The notes: a model not told the origin generated them from the letters alone. A stretch of 64,000 nt of DNA from Branchiostoma floridae (GCF_000003815.2 NC_049995.1:5010183-5074182), one strand, 5' to 3'. Counted from the first letter of the stretch, positions 38,501 to 46,573 are shown. Translations and numbers: made by a program.

Positions 38501-41500
38501 ATTGTATTAGATTTTAAGATTTACAGTCTTTTATTATGTTATCTATAAATTATTTATTCTGTGGATACAGACTGTTGTTCAGGACAGGAGACAGGACCGA
38601 GGAGGTCGTACGAATCCGAGACATCCAGAACTTAGAGAAGTTCCAGCACAACACTGTCTTAACCTCTGCTGATGCTCTCAAGATATACAGCAAAGGTCAG
38701 GACTATTTCTATTACAAGTCTTTTTCACAATGTCTCATAACCTGGATATGAACTTGAATACATGTACATGGGAGACGATTGCAACAAAGGGAGCACATTT
38801 GAGACAGGAGCTTAACAAAGGGCTACAATGTAATGCTTCTGAACTTTTCTGCTTCTGACATTAAAGGGTACAAAGAAATTCAGATAACTACTGTAACATT
38901 ATAATCTGTACATTGATTAGATACTATGTTATCTTGAAATTGTATTGTCTTGTATGATACAAAACATTTTTAATCTAAATACATAGATGAAGGTTAATTG
39001 GCCATCCAGGTAGTAAGATACCCCAAATAGCAATGACTTATTGACATTAGCAACTGGATATGATTTTTGAATTGTCAGATATTATCTTTCGTCTATTATT
39101 TTATCTAAATTCCACCACCCCCACCCCTGTTGCAACAGTATTGACTCTGGACTGAGGATAGATTATAAACTGTACATATGATCAGAAACTGCATTGTTAT
39201 CTTCATTGTTATTGTCTAATGAGACAATATATTGTTCTAAATACCCACCCACACCACCACCCCACATCACCCCACAGTGGATGGTCAGAGTCCGTTCTCA
39301 GCCATCCTGAAGGAAGAAAGGAACCAGTGGTTCATGCTGGTCCAGGAGCTGTGGTGTGGGAGGAACATTGCAGAAGGTGGGTAGGATCAGATTACATACT
39401 GACTTATGATTTAACAATTACACTTGATTGTTTACAGACTCTTAGGTTTTGATTAGGTAATGCTTTCAGTATCTTGCACCTACTACTTGTCTAGCAGTTG
39501 CTAGCATTCTAGCCTTTGATATGGTGATGCTTTCAGTATCTTGTAGCAACTAGTTATGTAGCAGTTGCTAGCATGCTAGCCTTTGATTTGGTGACACTTT
39601 CAATATCTTGCAGCTCCTAGCTGTCTAGCAGTTGCTAGCATTCTTACAAGACTAGCATGTTTCGGTTATGCTTTCAATATCTTGCAACTTAACTAGCTGT
39701 CTAGCAGTTGCTAGTAATCTATCCTCTGATTAGCAATTCTTTCAGGATCATGCAGCTACAAGCTATCTACTAGCAGTTGCTAGCATTTTAGACTTTCAGA
39801 GAGGCTTACGTGTACATGTGATTATCATTTGTCTGTAGGAACCAAAGACTCTCAGGTAGTCCACCAGGCTGCGCAGAACGTGCTGCTGATCAATGCTGTA
39901 GTTCTGAGTGGGGAATACGATGAGTGTGCTCACTATGACGGGGTGGAGCAGGCTGCTGAAGTAAGTGTTTTGCTGGATTTGTTATAAGAGCCCAGCCCAG
40001 AAATGATCAATTTTATGTATCACAGCACAGACTTTTAAAAAGTCTGTTGTTTAATTTAGTTTTGAGATTAGTTTTAAGGTTTGGAAAGTTTTTGTTTCAT
40101 GCACAATGAAAAAATATGTACTTGCCGAGCTTGGGGAACCTATTTGCCACCTTCCTGTGGTTCTACTCCCAACCGCTAGGTGGTGCTTAAGTGGGAGCAT
40201 GTTGTCTCAAATGTGACTAAGTTTGTATCCCCCCTTCATTATGGATTGTCACTTTAGATAGATATGTAACTATTGTCAGCACTGTTATTTTTTACTTAGT
40301 AAATTTGCCCTCTTACTTCTTATCTACAGAATCTATGCTACTTCACTAAGAGACGTAAAGAGGGGAAAGACAACCTTCCTGAAGCTACAACTGAGGTAAG
40401 GACATTAGAATTGCACATTTGCATGTCATGAATTATTTCAAGAATGTAATGTCCATGTGCGCAGGACTCGGGGTGATCAGTCTGGCCTTTTTGTCTTTTG
40501 TTATGTTACAGTGCCAAATTTAACTGTCAGCAAAAACTACATAATGTTGCATTTTCAGGTTCTTATTCAGAGAGTGAACCCGTCCCTGGGTGAGTCAGTG
40601 AGAAACACAGTGGAGGCACTACTCTACACATCAGGGGGTGAGGAAGACTTCAATTTATATTCAATGTTGTATTTGAATTGTTTGTTTGACTCTGAGCGTA
40701 TGTCCAGGATTCTTTCTGATGAGATTGAGAAAGCGGATCAATTAGCGGTTTAACCAATGATATCAATGGACCATTGCCAATTAGCAGGTCCACCAATGGG
40801 AGAGTCTTTATCGATGAATGATAGCATGGCAGTTAATACTTTGACCAATGAGAAAGTAGCTGCATGTTCATCAACTATATGAGTTTTTATTTTGCAATTT
40901 TTTTTAAAATTATTTACTAATTTTTTTTACATTATGACAGGTGGGTGGGGTTATGTGATATCAAATGATGTTAACACAGATGACCGGAATTTGTACCAAT
41001 AGAATGATTTGTGTTGTAACTGTAGATAACAGTAAAGGTGATTTGTGTTGTAACTGTAGATAACAGTAATGGTGATTTGTGTTGTAACTGTAGATAACAG
41101 TAAAGGTGATTTGTGTTGTAACTGTAGATAACAGTAAAGGTGATTTGTGTTGTAACTGTAGATAACAGTAATGGTGATTTGTGTTGTAACTGTAGATAAC
41201 AGTAAAGGTGATTTGTGTTGTAACTGTAGATAACAGTAAAGGTGATTTGTGTTGTAACTGTAGATAACAGTAAAGGTGATTTGTGTTGTAACTGTAGATA
41301 ACAGTAAAGGTGACAACAGAAGCTCACCTCTGCTGTGGTGCGCCATGGGGTCGGGTCAGGTCAAAGTGTACGATGCCAGCACCTGGATCTGTGACCAGCA
41401 GTTCATCCAAGCCAACAACAGAGTGGTAAGTTACTGGTTCATCACAGCAAAATATCATTTATAAATGGTTCAGATCCAAAATACCAAAACATCAATGTAC

Positions 41501-44500
41501 CAGTATTGTACCTAAAGAAAATTATTACATAATTATATAGATTTTTTTTTTTAATTTCTATTTGTTACTTAAAACGTAATGTTCTACCAGAAAGATGAAG
41601 TTTATCATCAGAAAATGATGAAATTACTGTATGGACAATCATTGAAATTAGAAACATCTTTCATGTGAAATGCTCTCAAAAGCATGGCTTCCCTGTATAA
41701 GATACCTGAAGTCTTAAAGGGGCATTCCAGTCTACACGGGAGTGTTATTTTCCGATAGATATTAATTTTAGGAAGTGATAACTGCATTTACTACTTGACA
41801 TTATACGATAAAGTACCCAGTTGCTCCACATGCCTCAAAAGCATTCGCTCTTCTACTAAACTCCCAAAGTACCCTCTAATTGAATTAATCCTATGGCTGA
41901 ATACAATGCAAAACTTTTAGGTAAGGTTACTAAACTAATTTCAGGTTCGCTAAGAAATCTTGTCTTGTTCTTGTATTCTTTGCTATCTTATGACTAATAT
42001 GAGCAATTTGCCTTCTCGGTGTGCTTAGCGTACCTCATTTATCCCGAAAAAAAAAACGATAAACAAAGTGTCTATGCATATAGGGAATGCATGGGTAGGG
42101 TCTGCATGAGTTTAGTGAGTGTCATTATTGTTTTATAAAACACACATCACGTAATTCATCCCAAGGTGAATTCCACAAAATTTGGCTGATTATGTATTCA
42201 TTGACACATTATCTATTGGAAAACAAGACTCCCTTCTGGAGTGGAATTCCCCTTTAATAAACAATCTGTAGAATATCCATGTTTTTATTGACATCAAAGG
42301 CCACAGGTTACTTTGTCAAAATCACATGCAGGTGTATTTTGTATTTCACACCTTTTTTGGTGTATCTGATATCAGAATTTGATTTTAATGTAATTGTTGT
42401 TTGATATTATGCTGACCAAATTTTGCTGTTTTGTTTGTTTCAGTGTTGCCTGTTGGCTGTGGGTACAGACCAAGTCTGGGCTGGCTCATTTGACACGACC
42501 ATCTACGTCATCGACATTCACACCCATACTGCAAACAAACAACTATTGGACCATGTGGACATGGTCTCGGACCTGACCATCTCACAGGATGGGAGGTAAG
42601 GCTCATATTTCTTGGTGTGGATAAAGGACAGGGTTTCTCTATCCAAAAGACACTTCCTGCAGTGCCACCTACTGATGAAATGGAGTACTGCAGTCAGACG
42701 CATTTATGTTGCCAAATACATTTTTTAGAAGACACTACTCGATAATCTTTAATCAGAAATATTCCTCATTCTTTGATCAGTGTACTTACGAATTCTTTAT
42801 GGTAATATGAAAACTAGGTCAGAATGTACCACAGCTTGAACATATATAGAAGTTCACATTAACCCAAAAATATAACATTCAATCTATGCTACTGTGAATT
42901 AATTTACTTAATTCACTGTAGTTTTGTTTTACAGTATGAGGGAAAGCTGCTTTTAGTGTTATCGTATTTAAAACAAGTCTGTTCTACCTCTAATTTAGTA
43001 ATTCACATTTGAAATGCATATTCGGGTTGTCAAAATCAAAGTGGAGAGATCACTACAAAAGCTGTGAAAATAGAATTATAAACCACCACTAAAGTTTCAA
43101 AATTTACAGGTCCTGTAGTGACAATACTAACCAATAGATAAAAATGCATGTTATCAGCACTGTGTACAGCGCCAGTCTGAACGGCCAGATCATCCTGTGG
43201 AGCGCTGCTACTCTACAGAAGCAGGGTCAGATCTGGCTGAAGAACGTCCACAGACTGGTGTCAATCAAACTGGTGGGAGAGAACCTCTGGTGCTGTAAGT
43301 ATGGCACTGTTGTTGTCCCTGGTGCTGAAAGTAGAGATATTGTGATTCCGTTGGAATGTCAGTATTTAGATTTAGATTTAGATCTAGGATTAGATTTAGA
43401 TTAAGATTACGATTTGGACTTTAGATTTTGATTAAGATTTAGATTTTTATTAAGATTTAGATTCAGATGTTACATTTACATTTACATTTATTGGAATTGC
43501 AGACAATGCAAAATATTGCAAACCCAGGGAGCTTAGCTGATATTGGGTTCCAACACATACACACATTAACATGTTATACACATAATTAACTCAGCTGGTT
43601 AATGTCAGGATTTAAATTCTCTAAACCTCCTCTAGGCATAACACACCAGTTTTGTACAGAGAGTAAAAGCTGCAAAAGACCAGACTGTAAGGATTAGTTC
43701 ACTCACACTAGCTGGGATTGGACCCCATGTCTTTTCAAGAAAATTGGTGGGATTTTTTTTAACATTGGCCCTTCTCTGGCAAGAGACTCTGGCTTTAATT
43801 CTCATCCAAGTGGAAGTCCTAGCCAGAGATAGCTACTTGTTTTCGCCTGAATCAAGAAGATACTTTCAAATGTAAAGTTCCTTTCCCAGAGGGACAACAT
43901 TCGAGTCTGCTAGGGATACAAACCTAAAAGCTTAAGATTCTAAGTCAGCAACTCTAAGGACAAGACCACCTTGAAATCTCTGTTTCTAAATCTGACATGA
44001 CCTTATCCCTGCAGGTATGAAAAAGTCCCTGATGTTGGTGAACAGAGAAGGTGAAACACTCCACACCCTGGAAATGAAAGATGAAGGAAACTCACCCCTA
44101 CAGATAGAATGTTTCCTTCTGTCACAAGATGGAATGGTAAGCAACTGTTCAAATGTTTTAGAAATACGGTATGGTCTAGATCGGTCATTTATTACATTAT
44201 ATAATGTACATACTTATAGAAAAATGGGACTTTCCCATGAACATTGCCCCTGGGCTTCTCACAGCCAGTGAAATTTAAGGTTATTGAATTGAATGATTGA
44301 TTTCATTGATAATGTGATCTAAGTACTAGAAAATTATACTTTGCACATCTATTACTAGATATGCATAGCATGAAAGGTCACTTCTTGTGTATGCACATGT
44401 ATGTAGTGTGTATGTAGCATGTGTAGACCAGTGGTTTTAAGCGGCTCTGCCTCTGGAACTAGAAGCTGTAAGTTTGATTCTAGCAGTGGAACTCACCCAA

Positions 44501-46573
44501 TATGCATGCTACCAGAAATTGTTGCATTCCTAAAGAGTGTTAAACCATGGTCCACTGTTCATTGTGCTTGTCAAAAAGAGTTAGGGGACTTTTCCTGGTA
44601 CAAAGAACCTGTAAACTGACGAACCTGAAACTGTACATAGCATCTATCTTCCCTGTCACCATCGGTGAAAAAATGGCTCTTAAGTGAGCTACACTGGTTC
44701 AAGTAAGAGAACTTTGACATTCTACTTTCTTTTGCACCCATCAGATCTGGGCAGCCAGTGGTAACAGTGGGAGGCTGGCTGTGTGGGACAGTCACAGCTA
44801 CAGCTTGGTGAAGAACATCAACGTGTCGTGTAGGGGCTTCAGCAAGATGGTACAAACTCACGGCAAGGTCAGCTTTGTTAATGTCTTCTTATACTGTCAA
44901 ACCTGCCCAAGAATACCACTTGGGACAGATAAAATGACTGCATGTGTCAACAGGAAAAATGACTCTAGGGGACCATCAAGAAAAGTAGTCACATTGGTCA
45001 TGTGATCCGTATGTGGAGGTGGCTCCTTATTAGGATTTGATTGTAATACAATTTTTTTGACAGATTATAATTTTTTTCATGTGTGTGTTGAACATATTTA
45101 CCTCCATGAAATTTCATGGAGGTTATATTTTACCCTGCGTTTGTGTGTGTGTGTGTGTGTCTGTCAACAAGATAACTCAAGAACGGCTGGGCGGATTGGT
45201 TTCATACTTGGTGTGTTGGTGGGGTGTGATGAAAGCTAGAAATGATTAGATTTTGGGCCCCCTAGCGGCTTCCCTTGGTACTGCAGCGCAACTTCCGCTT
45301 TTGCTATCTCGTGTTCTGAACAAGCTATGGTCACGATTTTGAGCTGTTAGATAGCTCTTGTGCTCAAAAATAAGTGAAAAAAGTTTGGGCCCCCTAGCGT
45401 CTAGTTTTGGGATAGCAGGGGCATTTTTGTCAAAAACTTCTGAAGACGATAACTCAAGAAGGGAACAACGGATTTTCATGATTTTTGGTATGTAGGTACC
45501 TTAGACAATGTTGTACAAAATGAAGTACTAATTATGCATAATAGGAGTACATTTGCATAATTAATGAGAATATTCTATCATAGTAGTTTTTTCTATGTTT
45601 CTCTTGTCCCAAATGTGATATGGACATTTGGGTGGTATATAGCTTTTAGTGTCATGACAATGTGGGGCAAGTTTCAGCCCCCTAACATTTAATTTAGGAA
45701 CTGCAGGGGCATTTTTGTCAAGACATTACAAAGAGGATAAATGCAGAAAGGATTGACGGATTGGCATCATATTAGGCATGCGGGTACCTTAGGCAAAGAT
45801 GTTCATAATGATATACACGTTATGCAAATGAGGAGTTAATTTGCATAATTAATGAGGAAATTGTATAATTCCGTTGTTTTCAATAACCGGACTTCAATAA
45901 ATGTAACACATGTTAATTATCATAGGTGCAATATAAGCAGATACCAAATATGGTAATGAGGAACTTATTTGCATAATTTATGTAAAAATTGCAAAACCGC
46001 TTTATGATTAAGAATGGGAATTTTATAATTGTGACATGTGTATGTTAGTCAATGCTGAACAACGCCATGCATAAATTATGTTAATGTGTTAGTCAATTGC
46101 ATGAAATTTACAAAAGCTCTAAATTTTCATGGAGGTATGAGGTCGCCGAACTCTAGTTGTCAATGTTTCCATTTATCTACATGTACCATTATTTTCAAAG
46201 CATGGACTTTTAGTATTTAAAAACCTACTGCTGTACAGTTTGTTTTACAACCTAAATTTCTCTTCCCCTGTATTTTCTGAATAACTTATGGCATGTCTGG
46301 CATTACTATCAATTAAAAAAAAAGTAAGCCAGGTTACATTGTTGTTGTACCCACTACTCTTATCACTATCATCAAACATATATTTGTACTGTCTAGATCT
46401 GGGTTGGCGGGAAGTGTGGAAACATCCACATCTTCAACCAGGGGACGTATGGAGAGGAGAAGGAACTGGTGGCACATGAGGATGCCATCCGCTCCATGTG
46501 TGCCGCCTTCGACCGGTACATCATGACTGGGTCAGGCTCCAAGGACGGGAAGATCGCCATCTGGAGAGTTTGA
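10481..46573 (+). CDS. DENND3: DENND3-like Rab guanine-nucleotide exchange factor
   Basis: Coding exons: 10481-10582, 11983-12313, 13157-13281, 13608-13753, 14116-14224, 15197-15394, 15826-15966, 16739-16756, 16890-16955, 17105-17223, 17777-17932, 20156-20258, 29956-30092, 30578-30726, 31076-31122, 32097-32230, 36080-36273, 36810-36911, 37059-37105, 37947-38080, 38571-38695, 39278-39376, 39839-39960, 40330-40395, 40559-40637, 41298-41425, 42444-42595, 43158-43294, 44015-44136, 44745-44867, 46397-46573. Phases match at every junction, giving about 1,295 aa. The order is uDENN, cDENN, dDENN, a helical linker, a PH-like domain and C-terminal WD40 repeats, the layout of DENND3 alone among DENN proteins. 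In mammals DENND3 activates Rab12 in endosome-to-lysosome traffic and autophagy; that role here is inferred. The start ATG at 10481 is the first in the exon after the two UTR exons. Confidence 0.9.
10670..11364. mobile_element. CAGGG-type DNA element, copy 2, with a nested element
   Basis: Termini are CAGGGTTGAACAAG and the reverse complement of CAGGGATAAACAAG. Flanking direct repeats AAAAC (10665-10669 and 11365-11369) give a 5-bp target duplication. The subterminal parts repeat CTTGCCCG and CACTTGCCC motifs. The middle is occupied by another inverted-repeat element (10880-11247). No transposase frame is seen. Confidence 0.75.
10880..11247. mobile_element. MITE nested in the CAGGG-type element
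   Basis: Inverted termini of about 35 bp or more: AGGCCACACCAATCTAATTT on the left and, reversed on the right, AGGCCACACCGATTTAATTT, both followed by CTTGGTTCACGGATT. Both ends then carry a GGAGCGAG motif. The interior is A/T-rich with no coding capacity. Confidence 0.75.
12555..12775 (+). mobile_element. tRNA-derived SINE
   Basis: The head resembles a tRNA gene: an A-box-like TAGCCAAGGTAGCGG and a B-box-like GGTTCAATTCC with normal spacing. A non-tRNA body follows (GGCAATGGAAGGAGAGGGATGGGCT and on). The body matches, in reverse orientation, the repeat at 58840-58990. It is not a functional tRNA because no acceptor stem can be paired. Confidence 0.65.
13608..15966 (+). CDS. DENND3: DENND3 exons: cDENN domain
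   Basis: Exons 13608-13753, 14116-14224, 15197-15394 and 15826-15966 encode about residues 187-384. Signature segments are [53 protein letters not shown] and [20 protein letters not shown]. These form the Rab-contacting core of DENN GEFs. Exon 15197 is preceded by two truncated tandem copies of its own 5' half. Confidence 0.9.
14233..14317. repeat. Interspersed repeat (empty-site relative of the 59.9-kb copy)
   Basis: The segment from ATTTATGTCATACCTGGGCC to ATCACACAGGCTTCAAA recurs at 59920-59991 plus 60737-60754, where it is split by a LINE. Here it is continuous. It begins only about 8 bases after an exon donor in both places. The element may extend further right. Confidence 0.7.
14811..15300 (+). 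repeat. Triplicated 5' half of a cDENN exon with its acceptor
   Basis: Three copies of the acceptor plus about 95-100 nt of exon start at 14882, 15039 and 15197 (steps of 157 and 158 bp). The leading intron (ATGCAC...CTGAGTA...TTCTTTTCT) is also copied. Copy 1 ends in an in-frame TAA after LNFS. Copy 2 ends in a stop after SYQDAQ. Neither has a donor. Only copy 3 continues to a full exon with a donor at 15395. Confidence 0.9.
15610..15735. repeat. Telomere-like degenerate GGTTAGGG repeats
   Basis: A run of imperfect GGTTAGGG/GGGTTA units on the plus strand in a DENND3 intron, about 120 bp. The units resemble the animal telomere hexamer TTAGGG but drift and vary in length, so this is at most a decayed interstitial telomere-like tract. 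Confidence 0.6.
16739..16955 (+). CDS. DENND3: DENND3 candidate cassette exons
   Basis: A possible 18-nt microexon (16739-16756, LTETIW, donor GTAAGT) and a 66-nt exon (16890-16955, rich in Ser, Pro and Lys, donor GTCAGT). Both are multiples of three and lie between two phase-0 junctions, so they can be included or skipped without changing frame. They would add 28 aa between the cDENN and dDENN domains. Support is splice sites and open frame only. Confidence 0.5.
17105..20258 (+). CDS. DENND3: DENND3 exons: dDENN domain
   Basis: Exons 17105-17223, 17777-17932 and 20156-20258 encode about residues 413-538. They start with [18 protein letters not shown] and continue through [20 protein letters not shown] to DLDQPFFRE. 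The match to the dDENN segment of DENND3 is clear. The intron between the second and third exons holds the donor array and the fold-back element. Confidence 0.88.
17335..17725. repeat. ATTG/CCAT tetranucleotide repeats
   Basis: Intronic tract starting with ATTGATTG units and continuing into (CCAT)n/(CATT)n runs around 17505-17585 and 17665-17725. Confidence 0.9.
17890..19620 (+). repeat. Tandem copies of a dDENN exon 3' end with its donor
   Basis: The end of exon 17777-17932 (CAGACTATGGTCAAACTCTTTAG|GTAAG) is repeated downstream at about 17940-17957 (split by the fold-back element), 19208-19231, 19261-19288, 19411-19436 and 19560-19586. One copy also keeps the preceding ATTCAGGTCGCTTTCCTA. 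Spacer blocks such as ACTTCCAAATAAGGTTG are repeated too. This gives at least five decoy donors after the true one. Confidence 0.85.
17958..19186. mobile_element. Fold-back element: 1.23-kb near-perfect palindrome
   Basis: Left arm 17958-18471 and right arm 18674-19186 are near-identical reverse complements (about 513 bp), separated by a 202-bp centre. It starts CACCCCGACCAATC and ends with the matching complement. Flanking TTTAG at 17953-17957 and 19187-19191 is a 5-bp target duplication. The centre includes a further diverged copy of an arm segment (around 18550-18605). The same 60-aa frame appears on both strands of the arms but looks non-coding. No transposase is present. Confidence 0.9.
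19771..19985. mobile_element. MITE-like element with TACTGTAAATGCA ends
   Basis: Left end TACTGTAAATGCATTTAAG and right end, reversed, TAACTGTAAATGCAGAAAC form imperfect inverted termini. Inside are repeated short blocks of the type TTTGCGGTGGTTTTAA. About 215 bp, non-coding. Confidence 0.65.
20493..20841. mobile_element. CAGGG-type DNA element, copy 3
   Basis: Termini CAGGGCTCGAAATTCA and the complement of CAGGGCTCGAAATACT. Flanking TATAG (20488-20492 and 20842-20846) is a 5-bp target duplication. The interior is built of GTGCACC/GGTGCAC and TGGGTGCA motifs. 349 bp with no coding frame. Confidence 0.8.
20847..22052. other. DENND3 intron sequence before the nested GPCR
   Basis: AT-rich intronic sequence. 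I find no exon or repeat with clear ends. Its right part would also contain the 3'UTR of the minus-strand GPCR. Confidence 0.45.
22053..23258 (-). CDS. Class A GPCR, lipid/cannabinoid-type (MECA-like), nested in DENND3
   Basis: Intronless 401-aa frame with seven hydrophobic segments (about residues 57-82, 90-114, 124-153, 168-189, 204-236, 281-304, 314-338). NLAMSD in segment 2 and MGWNC (190-194) at the end of segment 4 are typical of S1P, LPA, cannabinoid and related receptors. A Cys at the start of segment 3 is absent, as in those families. N-glycosylation sites are near residues 4 and 33. Odd points: the DRY motif reads DTY (148-150), NPxxY reads NPIAS (332-336), and the CWxP region reads FWVLP. 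The third inner loop is Lys/Arg rich. The gene sits antisense inside the intron between DENND3 exons ending 20258 and starting 29956. Ligand cannot be told from sequence. It could be a constitutively biased or degenerate receptor, but the frame is fully intact. Confidence 0.88.
   Translation of the reverse strand: MSNNSSAISLVADEKPIEKFDWHHQCLLWKLRNSTVSLDQAEEACSMHTGVAVLETAPAVVFCLVGIFIVIANAVVVWGVVVRRELRKPVYFYMSNLAMSDIFGGLALVIRTVVDTQGMTWRGTMATVTLLYHSQVLSASALALMSVDTYVAVRHPIYFHTHTHTAKCNACITIVSSWLVLFLFDFSPIMGWNCLDMPSPDCSDLIFHISFFGVLAAVAIILVSVIIFTNISIYVAIKQREKRRIGQLGGPQAIANNSSGQNVAENEADKKLKKSTQKARTVMLQVVISFIFWVLPLPLSFICIKDKENCPILIEQAIPVLAMFFTLNSAINPIASIVRTPDLRKGIHKNITSIRQALVTMIRGNRVDPQGVQIALGNVNNIQGGAIRGNEQNTPEQSTLE
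23259..26936. other. DENND3 intron upstream of the GPCR
   Basis: The first few hundred bases should hold the promoter and 5'UTR of the minus-strand GPCR, including a pyrimidine-rich stretch at 23560-23860. No exon is convincing in the rest. Short open frames such as those near 26142-26518 overlap tandem AGGCCCTTCC-type duplications at 26398-26430 and do not look protein-like. Confidence 0.45.
26937..27232 (+). promoter_or_regulatory. CpG-rich island with possible first exon
   Basis: An unusually CpG-dense 250-bp stretch in an otherwise AT-rich intron, ending at an ATG in fair context (27214) and a splice donor (CAAG|GTAAAA at 27232/27233). This is the look of an internal or antisense promoter. 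In one frame it begins the small spliced ORF described next. In the neighbouring frame (ATG at 27218) the exon ends in phase 0 and could splice to DENND3 exon 29956, giving a short isoform starting MKNFK-VCQSH. Neither is proven. Confidence 0.4.
27214..27939 (+). CDS. Candidate 30-aa spliced small ORF
   Basis: Exon 27214-27232 encodes MDEEFQ plus one base. Joining to 27866-27939 (acceptor GCCAG) gives a continuous frame ending in TGA: total 30 aa, continuing [16 protein letters not shown] and on, rich in Gln near the end. I do not recognise it. It could be a microprotein, an upstream ORF of a longer non-coding transcript, or chance. A possible donor at 27966 suggests the exon continues as non-coding RNA. 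Confidence 0.25.
28100..29955. other. DENND3 intron before exon 29956
   Basis: AT-rich intronic sequence with no exon I can support. 29340-29440 contains AAGGCACA-type short repeats. The acceptor for the next exon is a good pyrimidine-AG at 29955. Confidence 0.45.
29956..37105 (+). CDS. DENND3: DENND3 exons: helical linker
   Basis: Exons 29956-30092, 30578-30726, 31076-31122, 32097-32230, 36080-36273, 36810-36911 and 37059-37105 encode about residues 539-808. The segment is mostly charged and helical: [19 protein letters not shown] at its start, then an [16 protein letters not shown] basic patch, then [17 protein letters not shown] and a long region to [10 protein letters not shown]. It links the DENN module to the PH-like domain. 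In mammals this linker is where ULK phosphorylation acts; no such site is claimed here. Confidence 0.82.
30780..30870 (+). mobile_element. Possible tRNA-like SINE fragment
   Basis: CTGGTAGCACATTTGC followed 30 bases later by GGTTCAAACCATGG resembles A and B boxes of a tRNA-derived SINE head. There is no clear body or tail. Confidence 0.35.
31381..31932. mobile_element. TTAA-flanked MITE (piggyBac-like), copy 1
   Basis: Begins TTAAAGGGGCATTCC and ends with the exact complement, with inverted termini extending about 37 bp (through GGGAGTGTTATTTT). The TTAA at both ends is the target site used by piggyBac-type transposases. 552 bp, non-coding, in a DENND3 intron. A second copy in opposite orientation lies at 41714. 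Confidence 0.85.
32231..34133. other. DENND3 intron sequence
   Basis: Intronic sequence between exon 32097-32230 and a repeat block. Open frames such as 33920-34165 have no recognisable domain. The region near 33890-34190 looks like unique intron followed by the start of the duplicated repeat. Confidence 0.4.
34134..35425. repeat. Tandem duplication of an interspersed repeat
   Basis: Unit A (about 34134-34887) and unit B (about 34888-35425) share ordered blocks: GACCGTCAACAA...CGCACGG, GCTTATGAATATTAATTAGC, CTCTTCGCTGATTGGCT, AATTTCCCCT and CTATACCAAAT. Unit A carries an extra GC-rich stretch at 34415-34540 (CCGGGGGGGCTTCGCCCAC and on) that unit B lacks. No convincing protein frame. Confidence 0.7.
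35390..35945. repeat. Tandem about 150-170-bp repeat array with GA-rich tail
   Basis: Three or so copies of a unit containing AATACCAGGGTACAGGAGCC, GTCAAAAATTGG and GTGTTATTGAATTTATATG. The block ends in AATCACTTTGAAGATTTGAC and a GAAAGAAAGAAA tail, like the 3' end of a retroposed element. The 196-aa frame across it (35178-35768) is repeat translation. Confidence 0.65.
37947..39960 (+). CDS. DENND3: DENND3 exons: PH-like domain
   Basis: Exons 37947-38080, 38571-38695, 39278-39376 and 39839-39960 encode about residues 809-968. The run [20 protein letters not shown] followed by [19 protein letters not shown] is a PH/GRAM-type strand pattern, and [19 protein letters not shown] fits its closing helix. 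This corresponds to the PH-like (PHenn) domain known in DENND3, which binds actin in mammals. Confidence 0.8.
39450..39800. repeat. About 75-bp minisatellite, about 5 copies
   Basis: Units share TCTAGCAGTTGCTAGCAT and TTTCAATATCTTGCA blocks. The core AGCAGTTGCTAGC is nearly palindromic. The array ends about 40 bp before the acceptor of exon 39839. Confidence 0.8.
40330..46573 (+). CDS. DENND3: DENND3 exons: C-terminal WD40 repeats
   Basis: Exons from 40330 to 46573 encode about residues 969-1295. Blade-like strands are visible: [79 protein letters not shown] and [16 protein letters not shown] just before the TGA at 46571-46573. The WD40 tail separates DENND3 from other DENN proteins. The exon at 41298 starts inside the last unit of a 34-bp minisatellite. 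Confidence 0.9.
41005..41310 (+). repeat. 34-bp minisatellite spanning a DENND3 splice acceptor, 9 copies
   Basis: Nine head-to-tail units of TGATTTGTGTTGTAACTGTAG plus ATAACAGTAAAGG, nearly identical. Each carries an acceptor (CTGTAG) and the first 13 nt of exon 41298. Only the last unit leads into the open exon. Using any earlier acceptor gives an in-frame TAA within the next unit (reading D-N-S-K-G-D then L-C-C-N-C-R-stop), so those transcripts would be broken. Confidence 0.95.
41714..42257. mobile_element. TTAA-flanked MITE (piggyBac-like), copy 2
   Basis: Same termini as the 31381 element (TTAAAGGGGCATTCC at the left, complement at the right), 544 bp, in opposite orientation judged by the shared interior (GATTATGTATTCATTGA and TCTATTGG near the right end). 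TTAA at both ends. Non-coding. Confidence 0.85.
43350..43480. repeat. (TTTAGA)n-like simple repeat
   Basis: Degenerate hexamer tract TTAGAT/TTAAGA beginning about 55 bp after the donor of exon 43158. Confidence 0.85.
44420..44630 (+). mobile_element. tRNA-derived SINE, second family, copy 1
   Basis: The head AGCGGCTCTGCCTCTGGAA with GTTTGATTCTAGC has A/B-box form. The body (CCACTGTTCATTGTGCTTGTC and GAGTTAGGGGACTTTTCC) matches, reversed, the copy at 58615-58810. Confidence 0.65.
45098..46158. mobile_element. About 1.06-kb interspersed element with CCTCCATGAAA ends
   Basis: Starts ACCTCCATGAAATTTCATGG and ends AATTTTCATGGAGGTATGAG, so the ends are inverted. The interior has repeated blocks GGGCCCCCTAGCG, AACTCAAGAA and TTTGCATAATTAATGAG, and a short TG run. 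No transposase frame. A decayed relative may lie at 50800-50960. This occupies most of the last DENND3 intron. Confidence 0.65.

Noticed and set aside
41005-41310. Regular direct repeats resembling a CRISPR array
   Set aside because: The 34-bp units are contiguous with no spacers, the window is eukaryotic, and the last unit merges into a DENND3 exon.
40951-41346. Long minus-strand frames of 118-131 aa with repeated [12 protein letters not shown] peptide
   Set aside because: They are translations of the 34-bp minisatellite. Periodicity comes from DNA repeats and two frames are open at once.
45246-45479. 77-aa minus-strand frame
   Set aside because: Falls inside the interspersed element at 45098-46158 and shows no conserved motif.
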